Below, piece by piece: positions 17,759 through 26,119 of a stretch of 42,604 nt of DNA. Where the stretch lies: the NCBI GenBank assembly GCA_036796255.1, contig DAIRDH010000028.1, positions 1-42,604 of the forward strand, in the 5' to 3' direction. The notes beneath the pieces were generated by a model. The model had not been told where the DNA came from. It did not search any database and saw nothing but the letters and a program-made list of their open reading frames with translations. The translations under genes and the position numbers were made by a program. Each line of letters opens with the position of its first letter. Within the stretch, counting starts at the first letter, position 1. Origin of the DNA: T3Sed10-241 sp036796255 (GTDB lineage Bacteria > Bacteroidota > Bacteroidia > Flavobacteriales_D > Cryomorphaceae).

Positions 17759-17766
17759 CAAACCTA
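17759..17766 (-). promoter_or_regulatory. Candidate -7 box for the sigma factor gene
   Basis: The minus strand reads TAGGTTTG, a full match to TAnnTTTG, about 50 bp upstream of the preferred ATG at 17706. No TTG is found at the usual distance upstream, so the -33 is weak or the gene needs an activator or its own sigma factor. Confidence 0.45.
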
Positions 17767-17853
17767 ACAAAATTCTTTACAGAATTATAGTTGAGCCGGT
17801 TTTGGCTTATGCCGTTCTATGCAATTTTAAGAATATTCACAGACCTACACGCT

Positions 17854-17881
17854 TTGAGGATTAAATTCTGCATTATATTTG
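17854..17881 (+). promoter_or_regulatory. Bacteroidota-type promoter of mdh
   Basis: TTG (17854-17856, within TTTG) and TATATTTG (17874-17881) are separated by 17 nt, a full match to the primary-sigma consensus of this phylum. Transcription would begin near 17888, about 30 nt before the ATG at 17919. Confidence 0.8.
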
Positions 17882-17918
17882 TGGCATTATTGAAAATCAA
17901 CGTAAAAACCATCCATTC

Positions 17919-18860
17919 ATGAAAGTAACAGTAGTAGGCGCCGGTAATGTTGGCGCAACTTGCGCAAATGTGCTTGCACATAGAGAAATCGCCAACGAAA
18001 TAGTTTTGCTTGATATTAAAGAAGGTTTTGCCGAGGGCAAAGCTCTCGATATATGGGAAACCTCGCCAATCAACCTTTACGACAGCCGTGTGGTTGGCTC
18101 GACCAGTGATTATTCCAGAACCAAAGATTCAGAAGTAATCGTGATTACTTCAGGCCTGCCACGCAAGCCGGGCATGAGCCGTGATGACCTGATAGCAACA
18201 AATGCTGGTATTGTAAAAAGCGTAACAGAGAATGCAATTAAATATTCGCCCAATGCGAAAATCATCATTGTGAGCAATCCGCTTGATGTGATGACTTACG
18301 CTGCCTACATGACTGCCAAAGTTGATTCGCGCCGTGTATTTGGAATGGCTGGTGTACTCGATACAGCGCGCTACCGCTCATTCCTTGCCATGGAGCTCAA
18401 TGTATCTCCCAAAGATATTCAGGCCGTGCTTATGGGTGGCCACGGCGACACCATGGTGCCACTGCCACGCTACACTACGGTGGCGGGTATTCCAGTGAGC
18501 GAATTGATCGCTGAAGACAAACTCAACGCCATCATCGAACGCACCAAGAAAGGTGGCGGTGAAATCGTTAACCTGCTCGGCACCTCTGCCTGGTATGCTC
18601 CGGGAGCTGCTGCTGCTCAAATGGTGGAAGCTGTGGTGCGCGACCAGAATCGCATCTTCCCTTGCTGTGCCTGGTTACAGGGCGAGTATGGTCTCAAAGA
18701 CATTTACCTCGGCGTGCCTACCAAGCTTGGCAAAAACGGAATTGAAGAAATCATTGAGCTTAAGCTGAATGAGCAGGAGCGAGAGGCGCTTTACACCTCA
18801 GCCAACTCCGTAAAAGAAACCATGGATGTACTCGATGGCATGGGACTTATTCACGCCTGA
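17919..18860 (+). CDS. mdh: Malate dehydrogenase (LDH-like type)
   Basis: Catalyses the NAD-dependent interconversion of malate and oxaloacetate in the TCA cycle. 313 residues, the usual length. The Rossmann motif GAGNVG is at residues 7-12 and Asp32 (LLDIKEG) indicates NAD rather than NADP. Substrate-binding R82 and R88 lie in GLPRKPGMSR; the Arg at the first position marks malate rather than lactate specificity. N120 (SNPLDVMTY), D148 and R151 (LDTAR) and the catalytic H175 (GGHGDTMVPL) are all present. Monocistronic: strong promoter at 17854-17881 and a terminator at 18889-18919. Confidence 0.97.
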   Translation: MKVTVVGAGNVGATCANVLAHREIANEIVLLDIKEGFAEGKALDIWETSPINLYDSRVVGSTSDYSRTKDSEVIVITSGLPRKPGMSRDDLIATNAGIVKSVTENAIKYSPNAKIIIVSNPLDVMTYAAYMTAKVDSRRVFGMAGVLDTARYRSFLAMELNVSPKDIQAVLMGGHGDTMVPLPRYTTVAGIPVSELIAEDKLNAIIERTKKGGGEIVNLLGTSAWYAPGAAAAQMVEAVVRDQNRIFPCCAWLQGEYGLKDIYLGVPTKLGKNGIEEIIELKLNEQEREALYTSANSVKETMDVLDGMGLIHA

Positions 18861-18888
18861 GTAAGATAACAGCTATGTTCAATTTGAA

Positions 18889-18919
18889 AGGCCCTGGGTG
18901 AATTGCTCAGGGCTTTTTT
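18889..18919 (+). terminator. Intrinsic terminator after mdh
   Basis: GCCCTG (18891-18896) pairs with CAGGGC (18908-18913) and is followed by TTTTTT, 30 bp after the mdh stop. Confidence 0.88.
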
Positions 18920-18989
18920 CATTACTGGGTTGTACTTGATTATTCGAAATTTAACAATCTGAGCCCATCGAATTAATTAAATTGATTTC

Positions 18990-19140
18990 TGGTGAGAACG
19001 CAGATAACGCTGATCGGGCAGATCAACGCGGATCGGGTTACTGAAATGACAGAAATCACATTTTCATTCGAGATCTCCGCATGCCAAATCCAAGTCAGCG
19101 AAGTGAGACCACGAAGTAGCAGCGAAGCTAAACCTGATAC
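18990..19140. repeat. Short intergenic repeat patch (GCnGAT array plus GCGAAG-rich tract)
   Basis: Four GCnGAT words start at 19000, 19009, 19018 and 19028 (GCAGAT, GCTGAT, GCAGAT, GCGGAT), giving a 9-10-bp period. About 70 bp later a second tract repeats CGAAG three times (around AGCGAAGTGAG, CACGAAGTAGC, AGCGAAGCT, 19096-19132). The patch lies between the mdh terminator and the convergent end of the next gene, a typical position for dispersed intergenic elements. A short forward ORF running through it has no coding character. Whether it recurs in the genome cannot be seen from one window. Confidence 0.5.
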
Positions 19141-19173
19141 ATCACCGAAACTTACCCGGATACTGCTGATTCA

Positions 19174-21393
19174 TCAATCCTTGATCCAGAGCCCACGCTC
19201 TTTGCGTTCGTCTGATTCAAGCATTAGAATGTAGGCCCCGGCCGGTATGCCACCTACAATGATCGCTTCGCCCCGGTAATTTCCCGATTGTATTGGCCTT
19301 CCGGAAATGTCATAAATGCTGTAATGAGCATTGCGCCTCTCTTGTGCACCGGTGATTTGCAATTGCTCAGTCGCGGGGTTGGGAAACAATTGCAATTTTT
19401 CTGTTTCTACTTTGTCAGCCGTCCCCACGCTCATATCGCTGGTATAATAAAGTATGCCGCCACCTATGCTTCCACAAAAAATATCGGGCGTGCCATCTTG
19501 GTTAATGTCAATCACAGCAGGCCTCGATTTTTCCCCGGCTTCCACGCCAAAGGCGTTCAGGCTTTCCTGTGTGTATGTGCCATTTTCATTGCCATCGATG
19601 CCGCTATACAGGTGCAGGCGCCCGCGCTCCACGCCAATGAGCAGGTAGGTGATATCATCATGTTTAAAAAAATGAGGTGCACTGCTGCCGATGAAATAAC
19701 CCGACTCCACGGTATTCACATCGCCGAGTGTGTCAGTCATGAACTCGAAGTTGACATTGCCCGATGCGCTTACGTTGCGGTAGTAATTCAGATTGCCATT
19801 GCGCTCGCCAATGATCAAGTCTGGCTTGCCATCGTTGTCAAGGTCGTAGAGCTGTGGTGCCGCCTGCTGGCCCACATCGATGATCCCGGTGTTAGCGCTT
19901 AAAGCCCCACCCAGCTCAAATGCCATTTCATTGCCTATGCCAGCAGTATTTAGGAATAGAAAAACATTTCCTGAAAGGTCGCCAATGACGAGATCGAGGT
20001 CACCATCGCCATCGATGTCGCCAAAAGTGGGATGTACATATTGCCCAAGCCCTATTAAAGAAACCTGCAACCAATCGCTGTCTGTGAGAGTGAATTCAGG
20101 TGAGCCCGCAGCACCCGTGTTGAGAAACAGGGATAGCGACGGTTTGAAAGATGAGCCTCCAGTAAACTCCCCACGCGAACCGACGATCAAATCAGGCAGT
20201 CCATCTCCATTGACATCGGCAAAAGTTGGCGAAGCCACTTCTCCGAGGTCAATCGTTGTGTTTTGCAAAAAATCAGTTTCAACAAGGCTGAATACTGGGG
20301 CATGGTCGGTGCCCAAATTGTGATACAACCAAATCGATTCGGTGTTTCGCGCTGCAAACGGCTCATTCACTGCGGCAATCAAATCTTTAACTCCATTTCC
20401 GGTAACGTCTTCATAAAATGTGGAAATGAAATTATCAATCTGGATGGCAGGGCCGCCAAAGCCAGCTGGAAAATCACTTTGATACGCAATTATACTGTCG
20501 CGGCCGTTACTTCCTTCACTGTTTTCCAGAAATGTGGCATTCGGATACGTCACACCACCGAGTACCAGGTCGATGATGCCGTCGTCATTGAGGTCGTGCG
20601 CGAGAATGGTTGTACCCACATGTCTTAGGTTTTGGTTTTGCTCGTCACGCGGATTAAGCACGTTAAAGCAAGTCTGTCCAAGTGATATTTCATTGCTTTC
20701 GGAGCCTTCCCTAAATTGACCATAGCACAAATTGGCAGCGCGAAAAGGTGCCGACCCGCAAGCACCGGTAGAGTCAATGCTCATGTTTTCGTGGTATTCC
20801 ATCTGGGTGCCTGTCACGGAAAATGAGAAAATGTCTAAATCGCCATCACCGTCAGCATCAATTACCGCGGGGATGTCAAGTGCAGATGTGTAAATATTGG
20901 TATTGAACGGATTGTTGTTGAATATATACCAGCTGAACATCAGTTCATTGCTCATTCCAAATTCCAGATCGCCTCCTGGTTCTCCAGTATTTTCGTACAC
21001 TGCGAAACCGCCACCCAATGGACTTTGGGTTACGATATCCTGCTGGCCATCACAGTTGAAGTCACGCATGAGTGCCCAGTGGCGAAGCGGCGGAAAGTTG
21101 AGTCCTAAATGTGGTTTGTGGGTATATTTCCTTTGCCCGTCAACCATGCTTCCTGTGAATACCAAAACGCGATGTCCACTGCGGTCAAAGATGAATAAAT
21201 CATCCATCAATCCATCTCCATCGGCATCAAAAACAGAAAGTTGTGCTGCGTTTATTCCTCCAGTCCATGGATTGCTCATGGCGGTCCCATTGCTGTAGTT
21301 CACTGCAATATTGCTGGCGGGCTTAACTTGAAATTGGGCAACTGCAATTTTTGCGAAAAGCAAAAACGCCGCTGAAAGAAGGGCGAAGCGCAT
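19174..21393 (-). CDS. FG-GAP/VCBS-repeat secreted protein with T9SS type A sorting domain
   Basis: 739 residues with a signal peptide (1-19, ending KIAVAQ). At least nine FG-GAP/VCBS repeats carry Ca2+-binding loops of the DxDxDG type: DADGDGLMDD, DFNCDGQQD, DADGDGDLD, DLNDDGIID, DVTGNGVKD, DVNGDGLPD, DIDGDGDLD, DLDNDGKPD and DINQDGTPD, as expected for a beta-propeller. The C-terminus (LQLFPNPATEQLQI, YDISGR, GIPAGAYILML, ending GLWIKD) is a type A T9SS sorting domain, so the product should cross the outer membrane by T9SS and be anchored or released after cleavage. No enzyme domain is visible; adhesion or polymer binding is plausible. The gene stands alone, convergent with mdh and divergent from secDF. 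Confidence 0.92.
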   Translation of the reverse strand: MRFALLSAAFLLFAKIAVAQFQVKPASNIAVNYSNGTAMSNPWTGGINAAQLSVFDADGDGLMDDLFIFDRSGHRVLVFTGSMVDGQRKYTHKPHLGLNFPPLRHWALMRDFNCDGQQDIVTQSPLGGGFAVYENTGEPGGDLEFGMSNELMFSWYIFNNNPFNTNIYTSALDIPAVIDADGDGDLDIFSFSVTGTQMEYHENMSIDSTGACGSAPFRAANLCYGQFREGSESNEISLGQTCFNVLNPRDEQNQNLRHVGTTILAHDLNDDGIIDLVLGGVTYPNATFLENSEGSNGRDSIIAYQSDFPAGFGGPAIQIDNFISTFYEDVTGNGVKDLIAAVNEPFAARNTESIWLYHNLGTDHAPVFSLVETDFLQNTTIDLGEVASPTFADVNGDGLPDLIVGSRGEFTGGSSFKPSLSLFLNTGAAGSPEFTLTDSDWLQVSLIGLGQYVHPTFGDIDGDGDLDLVIGDLSGNVFLFLNTAGIGNEMAFELGGALSANTGIIDVGQQAAPQLYDLDNDGKPDLIIGERNGNLNYYRNVSASGNVNFEFMTDTLGDVNTVESGYFIGSSAPHFFKHDDITYLLIGVERGRLHLYSGIDGNENGTYTQESLNAFGVEAGEKSRPAVIDINQDGTPDIFCGSIGGGILYYTSDMSVGTADKVETEKLQLFPNPATEQLQITGAQERRNAHYSIYDISGRPIQSGNYRGEAIIVGGIPAGAYILMLESDERKERGLWIKD

Positions 21394-21541
21394 GTGGTAC
21401 TTTCTTTGGATGGCTTAAAGGTAGAAACTATTCAGCGAAGTTACTTTTGAATTATAATGTCATTCGGGTAATCCTAAATTGTAACCCTCAAATCAGAATA
21501 AATAACTGTAGGTGAGTGTTTTGATATTAATTTTATGCAGA

Positions 21542-21572
21542 TTGGGAAATTATCTATTTAGGTCTATATTTG
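21542..21572 (+). promoter_or_regulatory. Bacteroidota-type promoter of secDF
   Basis: TTG (21542-21544) and TATATTTG (21565-21572) are separated by 20 nt. The -7 box overlaps the first in-frame start-like codon (TTG at 21570), which rules it out and places the SecDF start at the ATG at 21600, about 20 nt after the expected transcription start. Confidence 0.8.
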
Positions 21573-21599
21573 CGGCTCGATAAAAAATCGCAATCTCGC

Positions 21600-24500
21600 A
21601 TGCAAAACAAAAGCGCTATTTGGCTATTCACCATTCTGTTGACACTGGCCTGCTTGTTTCAAATATCATTTTCATTTGTCACTTCTTCTTTCGAATCCAA
21701 GGCCGAGGATTATGCCTTGACACAACTCGACTCAGTCAGAAGTGCGGATGGTGACCTGGATTTGTTGACAGAGAGCACCTTGATGGAGAATTTCAAAACG
21801 GAATACCTCACCAAAAATGCCAACGAGCCTATTTATCCAATCTTTGGATACACCTATCAAGAGGCCAAATCGAAACAAATCAACCTTGGACTTGACCTTG
21901 CTGGTGGTATGAGTGTGACGCTTGAAGTGTCTATTCCCGACCTTATCATCAACCTGAGCAACAATGCCCGCAACGAAACTTTGCTCGCCGTAGTTGCAGA
22001 TGCCAAGGAAATGCGCAAGAACAGTCAGGACGACTTCGTTACACTCTTCAGCCGCGCCTGGGAGGCAAAGGTGCCCGACACAAAAATGGCTACAGTTTTC
22101 CACAGCCGCGACAATAAAGACCGTTTCCCACGCGACGCCACCAATGCTGAAATTATTGAGAAATTGCGCGAAGAATCGCGCGTTGCAATCAACAATACGG
22201 AAAAGATTCTACGCACACGTATTGACAAATTTGGTGTAACCCAACCTACCATACAGAAGCAGCAATTCAGCGGGCGTATACTGGTAGAGCTGCCAGGGGT
22301 TAAAGATAAAGAGCGCGTGCGTCGTCAGCTGAAGAGTACTGCAAACCTTGAGTTTTGGAACACTTATGAAAGTGGTGAAATCCTGGGGTTTTTAGACCAG
22401 GCCAATTCAATACTGAGTGCCAAATATTACCCCGATCTTGACCTTGAAGGAGACTCTTTAGAGGAGTCATCCTCAGAAGTGGCAGTGCAGAATACTGAAG
22501 CCACCGAGGAAGCGGTCATGGATACAACTGGCGGTGAGTCCAATCTGCTCGACTCTCTCTCTCAGGAAGAGGAAGATGTACTTAGTCTGAATGAGGATGA
22601 TCTTGGGTCTGACCTGACGGAAGAGGAGCGTCTTAAGCGTCTTCCTCTATTTAGCAAGCTTTCGCCGGCCATTGATCAAACGGGCAATGCGTTTCAAGGT
22701 CCTGTAGTTGGTTTTGCCGTCCTTTCCGATACAGCAGCGGTTAATGCCATGCTCAAAGAGGAAGAGGTACAGGACATTATGCCCAAAGACCTGCGTCTAT
22801 TGTGGTCTAGTGAGCCCGATCCCCGCAACAACAATGTGATGCGCCTCTATGCCATCAAAGCCGATACCCGTGATGGCCGCGCCCCACTTGATGGAGCAGT
22901 AATAACGGATGCCTCACAAACTTACGACATGAATAACCAGGTACAGGTGGCCATGTCAATGAACAGTGAAGGTGCAAGAAAGTGGAAAGAAATTACAGCA
23001 GAGGCAGCAGCGCAAAACCCTAAAAGGGTGGTAGCCATAGTACTTGACAATTACGTGTATTCTGCACCGGTAGTTCAGGTTGAAATTTCAACCGGTCAAT
23101 CAGTGATCAGCATGGGTTCAGGCAACAGGACTGAGCAGATTCAGGAAGCGCTCGATTTGTCGAATTTGCTGAAAGCGGGTGCACTTCCCGCCCCGGCCAA
23201 TATTGTTGATGAGTCAATAGTTGGTCCAACATTGGGTCAGCAAAACATTGATGCAGGACTCATGTCCTTTATCATCGCATTGATGGTGGTGCTGTTTTAC
23301 ATGATATTTTATTACAAAGGCGCGGGTATCGTTTCAGATATCGCCCTTGTGGCAAACCTCTTTTTCCTCATTGGAGCTCTCGCCTCTATTCAAGCAGCAC
23401 TCACCTTACCCGGTATCGCCGGTATCGTGCTAACTATCGGTATGGCTGTTGATGCCAACGTACTTATCTTTGAACGTGTCCGTGAAGAGCTTCGGAATGG
23501 TAAAGGCATTAAGGCTGCAATAAAGGAAGGATACGCCAAAGCTTATTCAGCCATTATTGATGCCAACCTCACTACACTTCTTACGGCGATTGTGCTGGTA
23601 TCATTCGGTTCAGGTCCAATCAAGGGATTTGCCACCACTCTGATCATTGGTATTTTCACTTCACTTTTCTCTGCGATATTCATTACGCGATTGATCTTTG
23701 AAGCGCGTCTCGACCAAGGAAAGGCGATCTCTTTCTACATGGAGTGGTCGAGGAACATTCTTGTCAATACTTATGTGAAATTCATTTCGCGCCGTAAGAC
23801 TTTCTATGCTATTTCAGGAGTGGTTTTGCTTGTAGGCATTGGCGGATTGCTCACCAGAGGCCTTAACTATGGTGTTGATTTCACTGGTGGACGAACTTAC
23901 ACAGTAAAATTTGATCAACCCGCTTCCCTGGACGAGGTGCGAACAGCTCTCGCGGCTTCTTTCATTACTGATGATGGAACTTCAGTTGCACCAGAAGTAA
24001 AAACTTTCGGTTCAGCCAATCAGGTTAAGGTGACTACCAAATTCCTGGTGGACGACGATAGCCAAAATGCTGATTCACGCGTGGAAGCTGCACTTGCAAA
24101 AGGACTTGATGGCTTATCTGACCCTTACGAGATTGTAGAGTCTAGAAAAGTAGATCCATCTATTTCCGATGACTTTCAAACCTCGTCAACCTCGGCGGTT
24201 ATTTTCTCTTTGTTGATCATCTTCGCTTATATCGTATTCCGATTTAAAAAGTGGCAGTACGGTGCAGGTGCTATCGTAGCCATGTTTCACGACGTGATTG
24301 TCGTACTCGGTGTTTATGCACTTCTTCATGGGTTCTTGCCATTTTCATTGGAGATTGACCAGGCCTTTATCGCTGCAATCCTTACCGTGGTGGGTTACTC
24401 CATCAACGATACGGTGGTGGTCTTTGACCGCATCAGGGAGTATGTAGCCGACCACCGCAAAGAAGGCCTGAAGAGTGTGATTAACAAAGCGCTGAACAGT

Positions 24501-24713
24501 ACCCTTTCGCGTACCATTAATACTTCTGTTACAACATTTGTGGTATTGTTGATTATCTTCATCTTCGGAGGAGAGAGTATTAGAGGATTTGTTTTTGCAT
24601 TGATGCTCGGTGTTGTTGTGGGTACATATTCTTCGCTCTTCATCGCTGCTCCTATCGTGGCCGACCTTACTGACCGTACTGGAACAAGCCTGCAAGAATC
24701 GGAAGAGGAATAA
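21600..24713 (+). CDS. secDF: Fused protein translocase subunit SecDF
   Basis: A 1037-residue fusion of SecD and SecF, RND-type membrane proteins that use the proton gradient to pull exported proteins through SecYEG. Start chosen at 21600 because the promoter overlaps the upstream codon. Visible parts: N-terminal membrane segment, LGLDLAGGMSVTLE (SecD D1), a periplasmic domain with a long acidic insertion (about 290-350, rich in Glu/Ser), GALPAPANIVDESIVGPTLG, GMAVDANVLIFERVREELRNG (D5 motif with the conserved Asp), then the SecF half with GLNYGVDFTGGRTY, GYSINDTVVVFDRIREYV and a second set of six membrane segments. The SecDF fusion is common in Bacteroidota. A terminator follows directly, then tatA. 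Confidence 0.96.
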   Translation: MQNKSAIWLFTILLTLACLFQISFSFVTSSFESKAEDYALTQLDSVRSADGDLDLLTESTLMENFKTEYLTKNANEPIYPIFGYTYQEAKSKQINLGLDLAGGMSVTLEVSIPDLIINLSNNARNETLLAVVADAKEMRKNSQDDFVTLFSRAWEAKVPDTKMATVFHSRDNKDRFPRDATNAEIIEKLREESRVAINNTEKILRTRIDKFGVTQPTIQKQQFSGRILVELPGVKDKERVRRQLKSTANLEFWNTYESGEILGFLDQANSILSAKYYPDLDLEGDSLEESSSEVAVQNTEATEEAVMDTTGGESNLLDSLSQEEEDVLSLNEDDLGSDLTEEERLKRLPLFSKLSPAIDQTGNAFQGPVVGFAVLSDTAAVNAMLKEEEVQDIMPKDLRLLWSSEPDPRNNNVMRLYAIKADTRDGRAPLDGAVITDASQTYDMNNQVQVAMSMNSEGARKWKEITAEAAAQNPKRVVAIVLDNYVYSAPVVQVEISTGQSVISMGSGNRTEQIQEALDLSNLLKAGALPAPANIVDESIVGPTLGQQNIDAGLMSFIIALMVVLFYMIFYYKGAGIVSDIALVANLFFLIGALASIQAALTLPGIAGIVLTIGMAVDANVLIFERVREELRNGKGIKAAIKEGYAKAYSAIIDANLTTLLTAIVLVSFGSGPIKGFATTLIIGIFTSLFSAIFITRLIFEARLDQGKAISFYMEWSRNILVNTYVKFISRRKTFYAISGVVLLVGIGGLLTRGLNYGVDFTGGRTYTVKFDQPASLDEVRTALAASFITDDGTSVAPEVKTFGSANQVKVTTKFLVDDDSQNADSRVEAALAKGLDGLSDPYEIVESRKVDPSISDDFQTSSTSAVIFSLLIIFAYIVFRFKKWQYGAGAIVAMFHDVIVVLGVYALLHGFLPFSLEIDQAFIAAILTVVGYSINDTVVVFDRIREYVADHRKEGLKSVINKALNSTLSRTINTSVTTFVVLLIIFIFGGESIRGFVFALMLGVVVGTYSSLFIAAPIVADLTDRTGTSLQESEEE

Positions 24714-24735
24714 TTTCTCAGGCATTAAACCTTTG

Positions 24736-24772
24736 AAAAGCCTTTCCATGGATGTGGAAAGGCTTTTTAACT
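24736..24772 (+). terminator. Intrinsic terminator after secDF
   Basis: AAAAGCCTTTCC (24736-24747) pairs perfectly with GGAAAGGCTTTT (24756-24767) over an 8-nt loop and ends in a T-run. The tatA -7 box begins inside the T-run's end. Confidence 0.9.
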
Positions 24773-24775
24773 TTG
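24768..24775 (+). promoter_or_regulatory. Candidate -7 box for tatA
   Basis: TAACTTTG matches TAnnTTTG, 16 bp before the GTG start of tatA. The -33 region would fall inside the secDF terminator stem and has no TTG, so the promoter may be weak. Confidence 0.45.
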
Positions 24776-24791
24776 TATAAAAATTAGCAGC

Positions 24792-25034
24792 GTGGTATTC
24801 CTATTTGGTATTAGTGGCGGAGAGATATTTATAGTCGTATTGTTCATCCTTATTTTTTTTGGAGCTGACAAGATTCCAGGGATTGCCAGAACGATGGGGC
24901 GCACTATACGCCAGGTTAAAGACGCCACCAACGAAATACAGCGCGATATTCAAAGCTCGGCCAAAGAATTTAAGGATCAGGTTGAAAGGAATCCTTCTGA
25001 TGACAAGCCCAAAAAACCAGACCAAGTCCAATAA
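24792..25034 (+). CDS. tatA: Sec-independent protein translocase TatA/E
   Basis: 80 residues with GTG start. TatA forms the pore-like oligomer of the twin-arginine translocase, which exports folded proteins across the inner membrane. The N-terminus matches the family as seen in Bacteroidota: VFLFGISGGEIFIVVLFILIF, a single short membrane helix, then FFGADKIPGIARTMG, an amphipathic helix (RTIRQVKDATNEIQRDI) and a polar tail. No tatC is in the window. It lies 3 nt upstream of the exchanger gene, so the two are probably co-transcribed although functionally unrelated. Confidence 0.9.
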   Translation: MVFLFGISGGEIFIVVLFILIFFGADKIPGIARTMGRTIRQVKDATNEIQRDIQSSAKEFKDQVERNPSDDKPKKPDQVQ

Positions 25035-25037
25035 ACA

Positions 25038-25982
25038 ATGGAGTTCTTATACATTGCTGGTGGCCTTGTTCTTTTAATATTTGGTGGAGATTATCTTGTC
25101 AAGGGTGCTTCGGGAATAGCTTTAAGGCTTAACCTTTCGCCTATGCTGGTAGGGATTACTGTCGTGGCTCTGGGCACTTCGGCTCCTGAACTACTGGTGA
25201 GTGTGCAAGCAGCCCTCAAGGGGAAACCTGATATAGCGCTGGGCAACGTAGTAGGCAGCAATATTGCCAACGTGGCGCTTATCCTGGGCTGCACAGCTTT
25301 GATATTCCCCATTGCGGTCAAGAAGCGCACTTTCCAATTCGATTGGGTCGTCATGATGGGGGCCAGCGTGCTGATTTATATCACAGCCATCAATGGGGTA
25401 CTCAGCAGGGTGGAGGGCGTTGTATTTCTTGTGCTACTTGTAGCATATATTGTATACAGTTATGCCAGGGAGCGCCGCAACCCCGATCCTGAGATTCCAG
25501 CGTTAGAAGTTGATGCCAAAAGCCGACCGCTGTATGCATGGATACTCATTGTGGTGGGAGGAAGTATCGCTTTGGTATTTGGTGCAAACTGGCTCGTGGA
25601 GGGTGCGGAATTGGTAGCCCGTAATTTTGGCGTGTCTGATAGGGTCATCGCCATAACGCTGGTAGCTTTTGGAACGAGCCTTCCGGAGTTGGCTGCTTCT
25701 GTAATCGCTGCTTTCAAGGGAAAGGATGACATCTCACTTGGCAACATCATCGGTTCAAACCTTTACAATCTACTGGCAATAATCGGTGTTACAGTTTTAA
25801 TAAAGCCCATCGAGGTTTCTGAGAAAATCATGGACGTTGACATTTGGTGGATGATGGCGACCTCATTTGCCATCCTGCCGCTGGGAGTTATTGGTATGCG
25901 CATCGGTCGTGTTGCAGGAAGTATGCTCGTGTTTGCTTACCTTCTTTACATTTATATTTTATTCTTCGGGCTTTCATTTTAG
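25038..25982 (+). CDS. Calcium/sodium antiporter (CaCA family, YrbG-like)
   Basis: 314 residues, about ten membrane segments in two inverted halves. The two alpha-repeat signatures are clear: GTSAPELLVSVQAALKG with DIALGNVVGSNIANV (first half) and GTSLPELAASVIAAFKG with DISLGNIIGSNLYNL (second half). The two Glu of PEL and the Asn of GSN form the cation-binding site in this family. It most likely exchanges Na+ for Ca2+ across the inner membrane; the family also includes K+-dependent members, and the ion cannot be fixed from sequence. It follows tatA by 3 nt. Confidence 0.92.
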   Translation: MEFLYIAGGLVLLIFGGDYLVKGASGIALRLNLSPMLVGITVVALGTSAPELLVSVQAALKGKPDIALGNVVGSNIANVALILGCTALIFPIAVKKRTFQFDWVVMMGASVLIYITAINGVLSRVEGVVFLVLLVAYIVYSYARERRNPDPEIPALEVDAKSRPLYAWILIVVGGSIALVFGANWLVEGAELVARNFGVSDRVIAITLVAFGTSLPELAASVIAAFKGKDDISLGNIIGSNLYNLLAIIGVTVLIKPIEVSEKIMDVDIWWMMATSFAILPLGVIGMRIGRVAGSMLVFAYLLYIYILFFGLSF

Positions 25983-26065
25983 GGGTATTTGTCTTTTTTT
26001 TGTCCCTTTTCGTGAAAAGGACCCGCTTTTGAACAGGGTGTTTAAAAAAATAAACAATAAATGTG

Positions 26066-26096
26066 TTGGATGCACCCGGTTGCCAGTATACCTTTG
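26066..26096 (+). promoter_or_regulatory. Bacteroidota-type promoter of glnN
   Basis: TTG (26066-26068) and TACCTTTG (26089-26096) are spaced by 20 nt. It ends 24 bp before the ATG at 26120 and so excludes the upstream in-frame ATG at 26063. No NtrC- or sigma-54-type site is visible. Confidence 0.75.
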
Positions 26097-26119
26097 GCCA
26101 AAATTTGAAAAATCAATCT

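Noticed and set aside
18992..19234. 80-codon forward ORF after mdh
   Set aside because: It consists of the intergenic repeat patch and runs into the end of the convergent FG-GAP gene; no start signal.
26009..26024. CCTTTT/AAAAGG hairpin after the exchanger gene as a terminator
   Set aside because: The stem is only 6 bp and no T-run follows.
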